12,620 nt of DNA from Clostridia bacterium (GTDB taxonomy: Bacteria > Bacillota > Clostridia > Christensenellales > Borkfalkiaceae), in contig JAFTMQ010000141.1 in the NCBI GenBank assembly GCA_017452305.1, forward strand, positions 1-12,620. Direction: 5' to 3'. Numbering within the stretch: position 1 is the first letter of the stretch; each line of letters starts with the position of its first letter. The notes beneath the pieces were generated by a model that had not been told where the DNA came from, made no database searches, and saw only the letters and a program-made list of their open reading frames with translations. The position numbers and the translations under genes are program-made. Positions 1 through 6,676 of the stretch are shown here, piece after piece.

Positions 1-29
1 CCCCGATTTTACATTTTTATATCTCACCC

Positions 30-58
30 ATTATAACATCTTTTCGTATAAAAGACAA
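30..58 (-). promoter_or_regulatory. Promoter reading leftward out of the window
   Basis: On the minus strand a TTGTCT (-35, positions 53-58) is followed by a 17-base spacer and a perfect TATAAT (-10, positions 30-35). Transcription would start near position 23 and serve a gene to the left of the window. It lies just after the vanW-family stop codon, so the next leftward gene is probably a separate transcription unit. Positions 1-63 hold no gene that I can see. Confidence 0.6.
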
Positions 59-63
59 ACGTT

Positions 64-906
64 TTAAAGGTCTTTTTCCGTCGTAAAACCAACTTTTTTG
101 ACGATTATCCCTTGAATGGGCCGATATTCATCCGTCCGCAAGCGCGTTCGGGCAAGCAATTTATCCCCCAAATACCGTTCGAGATACAGCTCGCTTTTTA
201 TCCCCTGCTTTTCCGCGCGGAGCACTTCGTCTATCGCCCCCTCTTTGACGATGGGCGTCGGCGCGGGAATTTGCGCGAGCGTTTGGGAAACGAGCTCGTA
301 CCGCTCCGCCGTCCTTTTGCCGTAAAAGGTGATTTGTATTGCCCCGTTTTTCGTCTTTGCCGAAAGATAGACGGCATGAGGGTGCGGATTGAAAAACTTT
401 AAGTCGCTCTGCGAGGAAACCATAGCGTCGCGCGAGGGGGCAACGTAGCCCACCTGCAAGCTGTGGGGGTGGAATTCCGTGATTTGCAAGCCCGATTTTA
501 AGGCGGCATTGTAGAGGGTGGTGCTCACTTGACAAACGCCCCCGCCGACGCCGAGGACGTATTCGCCGTTCACGATAATCTTCGCCTGTTGAAAGCCTGC
601 TTCCGCCGTCCGCCTCCCCACCGTCGCATTAAAGGAAAATTCGCCGTAAGGCTGTATCGTCACGCCGTCGATAAGCGAGGCGGCAATTTGGATATTCTCG
701 CACCTGCCCCCGTCATTTTGACTAAAATAGGTGGTATAAGCCGATATTTTTTCCCAACCGAACGGATTGTCGGCACGCGTATTTTGCACCGATTGCGTTC
801 GTTCCGCGTTCGCTTTGCTTAATAAGCCGATTTTTATGGGACATATAAGAAAAAACGCCCCTGCTAAGAGGAGCGTGAGTCGATTTTTTACCGTTTTTTT
901 GCGCAT
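64..906 (-). CDS. VanW family protein, exported or membrane-anchored
   Basis: A 280-residue protein with a positively charged N-terminus (MRKKTVKNR) and a hydrophobic stretch (about residues 11-23), so it is probably exported with a signal peptide or N-terminal anchor. The VanW domain covers roughly residues 55-195. Its hallmarks are visible: YGEFSFNATVGRRT near residue 87 and GVGGGVCQVSTTLYNAAL near 119-136, followed by HPHSLQVGYV. The C-terminal 80 residues look like a small beta-rich domain. VanW was named from vanB-type glycopeptide resistance clusters, but its biochemical role is unknown and most clostridial copies lie outside such clusters; nothing nearby suggests resistance. I place the start at the ATG at 906 because AGAGAGG sits 9 bases upstream; a GTG at 933 in the same frame has no such signal. 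It lies 90 bases downstream of the PHP gene with no visible terminator between them, so co-transcription is plausible. Confidence 0.85.
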   Translation of the reverse strand: MRKKTVKNRLTLLLAGAFFLICPIKIGLLSKANAERTQSVQNTRADNPFGWEKISAYTTYFSQNDGGRCENIQIAASLIDGVTIQPYGEFSFNATVGRRTAEAGFQQAKIIVNGEYVLGVGGGVCQVSTTLYNAALKSGLQITEFHPHSLQVGYVAPSRDAMVSSQSDLKFFNPHPHAVYLSAKTKNGAIQITFYGKRTAERYELVSQTLAQIPAPTPIVKEGAIDEVLRAEKQGIKSELYLERYLGDKLLARTRLRTDEYRPIQGIIVKKVGFTTEKDL

Positions 907-996
907 ACCGCAGTACCTCTCTATGTAAACCACCCTTTTTAAAAGCGGTGTAGAAAAGGTGCGTTTTTAATTTCAACGCGTACATGGTATAGCCGT

Positions 997-1824
997 TTAG
1001 TAAATAATATGCAGTTTTTCAAGCAACTTTTCACTCGGCGTAAAGGTGGGCGTGCCAACCTTGTGCACTTCGTCCTCGTAGTGGGTATCCGAGCCGCCCG
1101 TAACAAGTAAGGAAAGCTCGTTGGCGAGCCGCGTATAATATGCCGTTTCCTCGTTAGTATGCGTGCTATATACGCTTTCTATTCCGTCCACGCCGTAGTC
1201 GGCAAGGGAAATAATCAACGCTTTTTTCTCGTCCTCGGGCATTTCAATTCTTCCGGGGTGCGCTATCGAGGCAAAGCCGCCCGCCGCGTGGATACAGTCT
1301 ATTGCCTCTCTCGGCGTCGGTCTGCCAATGCCCGAATTTGCAGCCTTCCCCCTTGCAAGATATTCGCGATAAACCTCGCCCGCAGTCAAGCCGAGATAGA
1401 CTGCCGCCGCCCGCGCAATGTGCATAGTGTGGACGGGCAAATCGGGCGCGGAGCGCATATCAAGCACGTTTTGCAAGGTAAGCGGCACGCCGATGGCATT
1501 AAACTTTTTCACACTGTCCTCGGCGCGCGCAAAGGACGCCTCTTTCCGTCTTGCATTGAAGCGTTCGTAGGCTTCTCCCACCACACAGCCATAGCCGAGA
1601 ATATGAATTTTTTCCTCGTGGTCATACGCGGAAATTTCCCAACCCGAAAGGTAGGCGACGCCGTGCCGTTTTGCCGCCGCTTTTTTAACGTCAAGCCCCG
1701 CCATTGTATCATGGTCGGTAATAGAAATCAACCCCACACCGCGAGCCTTTGCCAAGCGGCAAATCTCGTCGGGGGAGTTGAGTCCGTCCGAATATACGCT
1801 GTGTAAATGCAAGTCTGCTAACAT
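997..1824 (-). CDS. PHP-domain metal-dependent phosphoesterase (RNase AM/TrpH-like)
   Basis: A 275-residue cytoplasmic protein of the PHP family, closest in style to the YciV/TrpH (RNase AM) branch, which removes nucleotides or phosphates from RNA ends or 3',5'-nucleoside bisphosphates. The metal-binding residues are present in order: HLH at residues 6-8 with SDG at 12-14, TDHD at 36-39, GWEIS with Glu63, KIHILGYG with His74, MHIAR near 134, IAHPGR with His189, and GSDTHYE with Asp246 and His248. The length fits the family. The start ATG at 1824 is preceded by AGAGGAA at good spacing. It lies 98 bases downstream of recF and is separated from it only by a repeat-rich spacer, so it could belong to a recF-PHP-vanW transcript. 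The exact substrate cannot be told from sequence alone. Confidence 0.88.
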   Translation of the reverse strand: MLADLHLHSVYSDGLNSPDEICRLAKARGVGLISITDHDTMAGLDVKKAAAKRHGVAYLSGWEISAYDHEEKIHILGYGCVVGEAYERFNARRKEASFARAEDSVKKFNAIGVPLTLQNVLDMRSAPDLPVHTMHIARAAAVYLGLTAGEVYREYLARGKAANSGIGRPTPREAIDCIHAAGGFASIAHPGRIEMPEDEKKALIISLADYGVDGIESVYSTHTNEETAYYTRLANELSLLVTGGSDTHYEDEVHKVGTPTFTPSEKLLEKLHIIY

Positions 1825-1837
1825 AAAATTCCTCTTT

Positions 1838-1900
1838 TAAATGCGAAATGCGGTGCGTTCCGTAAATGCGAAATGTTAAGTGCAAAATGCGGAATTGTGA
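1838..1900. repeat. Short AATGCGAAATG-type intergenic repeats
   Basis: The spacer between recF and the PHP gene holds an exact 13-bp direct repeat, TAAATGCGAAATG, at 1838-1850 and 1863-1875 (25-bp period), followed by a related copy, AAAATGCGGAATT, at about 1884-1896. A variant (GAATGCGGAATGCTGAATT) occurs after mnmG at 6540-6558. The stretch is non-coding and looks like a dispersed low-complexity intergenic repeat. Its function is unknown. Confidence 0.6.
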
Positions 1901-1922
1901 CTGAAACTTTAAAAATAAATCA

Positions 1923-3005
1923 CTAAATAATCCGTCCGTTATCGATACGGATTTTGTTGCACTCCGCGCCGTAAAGCACTCTTTCCGCGTGCGTACAGGT
2001 TAAAATCGTTTGCACGTCGGCAATACAGCCGAGCAATTTTTTGCGGCGCTTCAAATCAAGCTCGCTCATGACGTCGTCCAAAACGAGAATGGGATATTCG
2101 CCCGAAAGCGCCTTAAAAATCTGCACCTCGGAAAGCTTTAACGCGAGCGCGGCGGTACGCGTTTGCCCCTGCGAAGCATAGGCTTTCGCGTCAATACCGT
2201 TGATGGTTACGTCCAAATCGTCGCGGTGCGGGCCAACCGTCGTAAAGCCCAAGCGCAAATCCTTTTCGTAATTATTTTCCAAGCGGTGCAAGAGCGTCTT
2301 GGCAATTTCCGCCTCGTCCCCCTCGTATTTTCTGTCGGGCTTGATGAGGAGCTCTTCCGCGCCGTCGGTCAAAAGTGCGTGGTATTCCTTGGCGTACGGC
2401 GCAAGCTTTTCCAAAAATTCCGCGCGCTTTTTGACGATGATTGCGGCATAGCTGCAAAGCTGTTCGTCCCACACGGGCAAGGTGTCCATCACAAGGTTGA
2501 AATCCTTGTCCTTTAAAAGAGAATTGCGTTGATCGAGAATTTTATTATAGCGAAGCAAGGCGGTGTAGTAGGCGGGCGAGGTTTGGGAAATGGAAATATT
2601 CATAAACCTACGGCGCTCGTCCGGTCCGTCTTGGATAAGGCGAAGCTCGCCCGGCGAGAAAAATACGCTGTTGATATGCCCCATTAAGTCGGCATTTTTG
2701 GCAATTTTACTGCCGTTGACGCGGATTTCGCGCTTGTTTTCGTAAATCGTCGCCTCAATCGTCACTTTGCCGTAACGGTTTTCCGCCTCGGCTTGGATAA
2801 AGGCGTGGTCTGCGCCCATGCGAATGAGCTGTTTATCGTGGCGGATACGAAGAGACGCGCCCGTGCAAAGGTAAAAGACCGCCTCAGCGCAATTGGTTTT
2901 GCCCTGTGCGTTTTTGCCAAAAAGGACGTTGAGCCCGTCCGAAAACTCGAAAGTTTCCGCTTCGTAATTTCTAAAATTTTGAAGGAATAATTTTTTTATT
3001 TTCAT
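1923..3005 (-). CDS. recF: DNA replication/repair protein RecF
   Basis: A 360-residue SMC-like ABC ATPase that binds gapped DNA with RecO and RecR to load RecA. The N-terminus (MKIKKLFLQNFRNYE) is the classic RecF start. Walker A is GKNAQGKT at residues 30-37 (commonly GENAQGKT), the ABC signature region is SQGQTRTAALALKLSE at 278-293, and Walker B is ILVLDDVMSELD at 306-317. Conserved FFSPGEL and GPxxRRRFMN segments are near 115-136, and TVGPHRDDL near 256-264. The length is normal. The start ATG at 3005 has GAGG very close upstream (3 bases), so the spacing is short. It is transcribed away from dnaA from a shared 130-bp region. In many Bacillota recF follows dnaA and dnaN in the same direction, so this divergent placement is unusual. 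Confidence 0.97.
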   Translation of the reverse strand: MKIKKLFLQNFRNYEAETFEFSDGLNVLFGKNAQGKTNCAEAVFYLCTGASLRIRHDKQLIRMGADHAFIQAEAENRYGKVTIEATIYENKREIRVNGSKIAKNADLMGHINSVFFSPGELRLIQDGPDERRRFMNISISQTSPAYYTALLRYNKILDQRNSLLKDKDFNLVMDTLPVWDEQLCSYAAIIVKKRAEFLEKLAPYAKEYHALLTDGAEELLIKPDRKYEGDEAEIAKTLLHRLENNYEKDLRLGFTTVGPHRDDLDVTINGIDAKAYASQGQTRTAALALKLSEVQIFKALSGEYPILVLDDVMSELDLKRRKKLLGCIADVQTILTCTHAERVLYGAECNKIRIDNGRII

Positions 3006-3055
3006 AATCCTCGAAAAACCCTCAAAAATCGCTTTCTTTTCCGCGCGATTTGTAT

Positions 3056-3061
3056 TATAAT
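3056..3061 (+). promoter_or_regulatory. Possible -10 box for dnaA
   Basis: TATAAT on the plus strand, about 75 bases before the dnaA start, overlapping the recF -10 region head to head. The best -35 at 17-base spacing (TTTCTT, 3033-3038) is poor, so the call is weak. The surrounding 3051-3085 segment is strongly AT-rich. Confidence 0.3.
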
Positions 3062-3088
3062 TATATCAAATAATTTGGAAAAATACAA
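3060..3088 (-). promoter_or_regulatory. Putative recF promoter
   Basis: On the minus strand TTGTAT (-35, positions 3083-3088) is followed by exactly 17 bases and a perfect TATAAT (-10, positions 3060-3065), oriented toward recF. The predicted transcription start is near 3053, about 48 bases before the recF ATG. Confidence 0.55.
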
Positions 3089-3089
3089 G

Positions 3090-3110
3090 TTCACGATACG
3101 GTTTCGTGAA
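3090..3110. promoter_or_regulatory. Inverted repeat in the dnaA leader (possible operator)
   Basis: TTCACGA (3090-3096) and TCGTGAA (3104-3110) form perfect 7-bp arms around a 7-base spacer. It lies 25 bases before the dnaA ATG and just upstream of the recF -35. It could be a protein-binding site or a leader hairpin. It does not resemble the DnaA box TTATCCACA. Confidence 0.4.
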
Positions 3111-3135
3111 GAAAATTTACTAAGGGGAGAAAAAT

Positions 3136-4476
3136 ATGTCAGAAAATTCCCAGCTCGCCTTTTTGTGGAAGCAAATTAGCGAACGCTTACAAAACTCTAT
3201 TTCGCCGCTTTCCTACTCCAACTTTTTTAAGGATATGGAGCCTATCGACGTAGTCGGCAGAAAAATTTACCTCAAAGCGCCCACCGACAACAACGCGCAG
3301 GCGATTATGACGCACAAGTTCGGGGAAAAGCTCCGCGACGCGATTGTTAAGTGCGACGTCGGTTTAAGCGATTTCCGTCTTATCGTGGACGGAAGCGAAA
3401 TTTTCACCATGGACGCGGAAGTGGAAGACGTAACCGAGCTTTTCCGTGTTGCGCCCATTAAAAAAGAGTTCACCTTCGATTCCTTCGTGGCGGGCTCGGG
3501 CAGCAAGTTCGTGTATGCGGCGGCAAAAGCGGTTGCCGAAAACCCCGGCGAAAGCTTTAACCCCCTCTTTATCTACGGCGAATCGGGGCTTGGTAAAACC
3601 CACCTTATGCACGCGATTGCAAACTATATCGCAGAGCGTTCGCCCGAGAAAAAGGTGTTATATACGACGAGCGAAAATTTCTTGAACGACCTCATCGACT
3701 CGATTGCGCAAAAGAACGGCGCGAAGTTCCGTTATCATTACCGTAACGTGGACGTTTTGATGATTGACGATATTCAATTCTTGAAGGCGCGTACACAGCT
3801 CCAAGAAGAGTTTTTCCACACCTTTAACGAGCTTTCTGCGCAGAACAAGCAAATCGTCATCACGTCCGACCGTCCGCCCAAGGAAATCGCAACGCTTGAA
3901 GAGCGTCTTCGCACCCGTTTCGAGGGGGGTATGATTGTCGATATTCAACCGCCCGATATGGAAACGAAGGTGGCGATTTTGCGCCGCAAAGCGCTGGATA
4001 GAAAGTGTGCAATTTCGGACGAAGTCCTCGAATTTTTGGCGCAGGATTCCGGCCACGACGTAAGAATGTTGGAAGGCAGATTGACAAAGGTCATTTTCGC
4101 AAGCAAGCTGCACGAAGCGCCCATCACCGTTTCCTTGGCGAAGCTCGCTTTGAGCGAATCGGTAAACGAAACGCCCGAGGAAGAGGATATTACGCCCGAA
4201 AAAATTATCTCGGCGGTGTGCGGATATTTTAAGCAACGCAAGGACGATTTACTTGGCAAGGGCAAGAAAGCCGACCTTGTAAAAGCGCGCCAAATTTGCG
4301 CGTATTTAATGTGCGAAATGCTCTCTCTTCCCCTCGTTTCTATCGGGAATATCTTGGGCGGCAGAGACCATACGACGATTATGTACGCACGCGATAAAAT
4401 GGAACAGCTTGAAAAGCTCAACCCCCGTATTCAAAAGGAAATCGACGATATTAAAAACATCGTTTTGAAAAAATAA
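3136..4476 (+). CDS. dnaA: Chromosomal replication initiator DnaA
   Basis: A 446-residue AAA+ initiator that binds DnaA boxes and melts the origin. Domain I covers about residues 1-75 (LWKQISERLQNSISPLSYSN), with a short domain II linker to about 108. Domain III begins at FTFDSFVAGSGSKFVYAAAKAVAENPG and contains Walker A GESGLGKT (148-155), Walker B VLMIDDIQF (207-215), VITSDRPPKEI, the arginine-containing LEERLRTRFEGG (254-265), and the HDVRMLEGRL sensor region (307-316). Domain IV ends in the DNA-binding signature GGRDHTTIMYARDKM (408-422). It is on the short side of the family because domain II is reduced. The ATG has AAGGGGAG 6 bases upstream. It is divergent from recF and followed by mnmG on the same strand rather than by dnaN. 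Confidence 0.98.
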   Translation: MSENSQLAFLWKQISERLQNSISPLSYSNFFKDMEPIDVVGRKIYLKAPTDNNAQAIMTHKFGEKLRDAIVKCDVGLSDFRLIVDGSEIFTMDAEVEDVTELFRVAPIKKEFTFDSFVAGSGSKFVYAAAKAVAENPGESFNPLFIYGESGLGKTHLMHAIANYIAERSPEKKVLYTTSENFLNDLIDSIAQKNGAKFRYHYRNVDVLMIDDIQFLKARTQLQEEFFHTFNELSAQNKQIVITSDRPPKEIATLEERLRTRFEGGMIVDIQPPDMETKVAILRRKALDRKCAISDEVLEFLAQDSGHDVRMLEGRLTKVIFASKLHEAPITVSLAKLALSESVNETPEEEDITPEKIISAVCGYFKQRKDDLLGKGKKADLVKARQICAYLMCEMLSLPLVSIGNILGGRDHTTIMYARDKMEQLEKLNPRIQKEIDDIKNIVLKK

Positions 4477-4491
4477 CAAACTTGAAGTTTG
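4477..4491. repeat. Small palindrome directly after the dnaA stop
   Basis: CAAACTT-g-AAGTTTG is a perfect 7+7 palindrome that begins at the base after the dnaA TAA. No T-tract follows, so it is not a convincing intrinsic terminator, and with a one-base centre it is more likely a DNA palindrome than a stable RNA hairpin. Confidence 0.3.
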
Positions 4492-4570
4492 ACACAGTCT
4501 TACTGCTTACCGTCCGTTCTTTAACAAGTGCGCGGTATGTTTAGGCGGTCAATTTTAAAGAAATTTTTAC

Positions 4571-4614
4571 ACCTTCTCACTGCCTTTGGCAAAGCTCCCC
4601 CTCAACGGGAAGCC
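4571..4614. repeat. REP-like palindromic element in the mnmG leader
   Basis: Two consecutive imperfect hairpins lie here. TGCC-TTT-GGCA occupies 4581-4591. GCTCCCC (4594-4600) pairs with GGGAAGC (4607-4613) with one mismatch. The layout (CACTGCCTTTGGCA followed by an AGCTCCCC...GGGAAGCC hairpin) resembles palindromic repeats that I recall being dispersed in clostridial genomes. Only one convincing copy is in the window, so repetition must be checked genome-wide. It occupies the place where the mnmG ribosome-binding region would be expected to begin. The rest of 4492-4570 shows no gene. Confidence 0.45.
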
Positions 4615-4617
4615 TTT

Positions 4618-4644
4618 ATGCAAAATTTTTATGAGCAACTCTAA
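4618..4644 (+). other. Possible 8-codon upstream ORF overlapping the mnmG start
   Basis: An ATG at 4618 follows GGGAAG (4607-4612) at 5 bases and opens an 8-codon frame (MQNFYEQL) that stops with TAA at 4642-4644, overlapping the mnmG ATG at 4631 in another frame. It is the only ATG here with a Shine-Dalgarno-like sequence. It could couple translation to mnmG or be a chance by-product of the palindromic element. Confidence 0.25.
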
Positions 4645-6505
4645 ACATACTTTTTTGGAATATAGCGCGCAGGCGGCGGTTGTCGGCGCGGTACACGCGG
4701 GCTGTGAAGCGGCTTTGGCGTTAGCGAGGACGGGTATTGACACCGTCCTTTTGACGTTGAACCTCGACAGCATCGCCTTCTTGCCCTGCAACCCCTCTAT
4801 CGGCGGCACAGCAAAGGGGCATCTCGTCCGCGAAATTGACGCGCTCGGCGGGGAAATGGGTATCGTTGCGGACGATACCGCTCTGCAAATCCGTATGCTG
4901 AACGTCGGTAAGGGCGCGGCGGTGCAGTCGCTCCGTGCACAATCGGACAAAAATGCCTACCACCGCGAAATGAAGCGTGTATTGGAAAACACGCCGAATT
5001 TGCGTATTATCCAAGCGGAAGTAAGCGAAATTCTTGTAGAGAATCATCAATGTGTGGGTATCAAAACCACCTACGGCGGCGTGATTTCCTGCCAAGCCGT
5101 TATTCTTTGCACGGGCGTGTATTTGAACGGCGAAACGATTACGGGGCAGGTGGTACAAAAATCGGGCCCTAACGGGTTCGCGCCCGCCAATTATTTGACG
5201 CAGAGCCTCATCGACATCGGGTTTAAGGTGCGCCGTTTTAAGACGGGTACGCCCGCGCGTGTGGATAGCCGCACCGTCGATTATTCTAAATGCGAAATTC
5301 AAAACGGGGACGAGGATATTTATCCCTTCTCGTTTATGCACGATAAAGCGCCCGAAAATAAAATGCCCTGCTATTTGACCTACACGAACTTGCAAACGCA
5401 CGGCATTATTATGGACAATTTAGACCGTTCCCCCCTCTACGACGGCACGATTTTATCGACGGGGCCTCGCTATTGCCCCTCTATCGAAACAAAGGTCGTT
5501 CGTTTTAAGGACAAGGAACGCCATCAAATTTTCTTAGAGCCCGAGGGCGCAGACACGTTGGAAGTGTACGTGCAAGGTATGTCCACCTCCATGCCGCACG
5601 ACGTACAAAAGCTTATGTATAAGTCGGTGGCGGGCTTGGAAAACGCGGATATTATGCGTTATGGCTACGCGATTGAATACGACTGCATCGATACCCTCGA
5701 CGTTCTGCCCACACTCGAATTTAAAAAGGTTTCGGGCGTGTACACGGCAGGGCAAATCAACGGCACTTCGGGTTATGAAGAGGCGGCGGCGCAAGGGCTT
5801 ATGGCGGGGCTGAACGCTTCGCTCAAGCTCCGCGGACTTCCCCCCTTCGTGCTCCGTCGCGACGAGGCGTATATCGGCGTGCTTATCGACGACCTTGTCA
5901 CGAAAGGCACGGACGAGCCTTATAGAATGATGACTTCGCGCGCAGAGCACCGCATTTGTTTGCGGCAAGACAACGCCGATTTCCGCTTAACGGAGAAAGG
6001 CAAAGAGGTCGGTTTGGTGCGCGAGGATAGATATCAAAGATACCTTTTGCGCAAGGAAAAATACGAAGAATTATTGCGTTCGTTGCAGACACGGGTGCCT
6101 CAAAAGGAAGCTACGGCGTTCTTGGCAGGGTACGGCTACGGCGAGCCGAGCGGCGGTGTTTCGTACGCAGATATGTTGAAACGCTCTATCCCCCTCAAAG
6201 ATATTATGGCGCACTTTAACGTGTTTAGCGAGTACCCCAAAAACGTGTTGGAAACGGCGGAAATCACCGTTAAGTACGAGGGGTATTTGAAGCAGGGTTG
6301 GGAACTTATCGAAAAGGCAAAACGGTTGGAAGAAAAGGTTTTGCCCGAGGATATTAACTATCACGAAATCCACGGCTTGCGTTTAGAGGCGAGAGAAAAG
6401 CTCGACCGCGTCCGCCCGTTTAATCTTGGGCAAGCAGGTAGAATTTCGGGTGTCAACCCCGCGGACGTGTCCGTGTTGATGGTTTGGCTTGCAACGCGAA
6501 CTTGA
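4631..6505 (+). CDS. mnmG: tRNA uridine-5-carboxymethylaminomethyl modification enzyme MnmG (GidA)
   Basis: A 624-residue FAD protein that works with MnmE to make (c)mnm5U34 in the wobble position of tRNAs. Visible hallmarks are a Rossmann FAD loop VVGAVHAGCEAALA at residues 17-30, FLPCNPSIGGTAKGHLVREIDALGGEMG at about 52-79, RRFKTGTPAR, GPRYCPSIE with the conserved catalytic-region cysteine, QINGTSGYEEAAAQGLMAG, MTSRAEHRICLRQDNAD, and the C-terminal GLRLEAREKLDRVRPFNLGQAGRISGVNPADVSVL. The length is normal. The FAD loop normally reads GAGHAG but here reads GAVHAG (codon gta at 4691-4693). I chose ATG 4631 because it gives the usual distance to the FAD loop. It has no clear Shine-Dalgarno, and neither does the in-frame TTG at 4586. 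It follows dnaA by 154 bases, which include a REP-like element. Confidence 0.96.
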   Translation: MSNSKHTFLEYSAQAAVVGAVHAGCEAALALARTGIDTVLLTLNLDSIAFLPCNPSIGGTAKGHLVREIDALGGEMGIVADDTALQIRMLNVGKGAAVQSLRAQSDKNAYHREMKRVLENTPNLRIIQAEVSEILVENHQCVGIKTTYGGVISCQAVILCTGVYLNGETITGQVVQKSGPNGFAPANYLTQSLIDIGFKVRRFKTGTPARVDSRTVDYSKCEIQNGDEDIYPFSFMHDKAPENKMPCYLTYTNLQTHGIIMDNLDRSPLYDGTILSTGPRYCPSIETKVVRFKDKERHQIFLEPEGADTLEVYVQGMSTSMPHDVQKLMYKSVAGLENADIMRYGYAIEYDCIDTLDVLPTLEFKKVSGVYTAGQINGTSGYEEAAAQGLMAGLNASLKLRGLPPFVLRRDEAYIGVLIDDLVTKGTDEPYRMMTSRAEHRICLRQDNADFRLTEKGKEVGLVREDRYQRYLLRKEKYEELLRSLQTRVPQKEATAFLAGYGYGEPSGGVSYADMLKRSIPLKDIMAHFNVFSEYPKNVLETAEITVKYEGYLKQGWELIEKAKRLEEKVLPEDINYHEIHGLRLEAREKLDRVRPFNLGQAGRISGVNPADVSVLMVWLATRT

Positions 6506-6520
6506 TACAAGCAAGTTCGC
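6496..6520. repeat. Stem-loop straddling the mnmG stop codon
   Basis: GCGAACTTG (6496-6504) and CAAGTTCGC (6512-6520) form perfect 9-bp arms around a 7-base loop; the mnmG TGA (6503-6505) lies in the stem. There is no T-tract, so it is more likely an mRNA 3' stabiliser or part of a repeat than a terminator. Confidence 0.5.
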
Positions 6521-6562
6521 TTACAAAATGCTAAGTTTTGAATGCGGAATGCTGAATTATGG
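6521..6562. repeat. Second AATGCGGAAT-type repeat region
   Basis: Includes AAAATGC, GAATGCGGAATGC and TGAATTATGG, a variant of the repeat seen at 1838-1900. It is non-coding, between the mnmG stop stem-loop and the terminator. Confidence 0.45.
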
Positions 6563-6574
6563 ATATAATAAAAT

Positions 6575-6616
6575 AGTACCCTGCGGCAAGCTTGCCGCAG
6601 GGTACTTTTGTTTTTA
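6575..6616. terminator. Bidirectional intrinsic terminator (perfect 32-bp palindrome)
   Basis: The 16-bp arm AGTACCCTGCGGCAAG (6575-6590) is followed directly by its exact reverse complement (6591-6606). TTTTGTTTTT-type bases follow on the plus strand, and AT-rich ATTTTATT follows on the minus strand. It sits between the converging mnmG (+) and glycosyltransferase (-) genes and probably terminates both, more strongly in the plus direction. The remaining 6617-6676 shows nothing convincing. Confidence 0.9.
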
Positions 6617-6676
6617 CGCACTCATTACAGGGGGGTAAAGCAGTGCAACGCGAAAATGCACCGTATATTCCCTGTT

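Noticed and set aside
64..906. Glycopeptide-resistance cluster
   Set aside because: Only a VanW-family protein is present; no vanH, ligase, vanX or two-component genes are in the window, and stand-alone VanW proteins are common in Clostridia.
907..933. Upstream GTG start (933) for the vanW-family gene
   Set aside because: The ATG at 906 has AGAGAGG at 9 bases and gives a conventional charged-then-hydrophobic signal sequence; the GTG adds nine residues ahead of it without a comparable signal.
1159..1806. Long plus-strand ORF antisense to the PHP gene (215 codons)
   Set aside because: The minus-strand frame carries all PHP metal-binding motifs; the plus frame has no recognisable domain or ribosome-binding site.
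3658..4236. 192-codon minus-strand ORF inside dnaA
   Set aside because: Shadow frame of a fully conserved DnaA AAA+ domain; no independent start signal.
4489..4494. Perfect TTGACA after dnaA as a mnmG promoter -35
   Set aside because: No acceptable -10 hexamer at 16-19 bases downstream, and it overlaps the small palindrome after the dnaA stop.
4586..4630. TTG start for mnmG giving a 639-residue protein
   Set aside because: No Shine-Dalgarno, and the extra 15 residues are translated palindromic element; the ATG at 4631 gives the normal N-terminus length.
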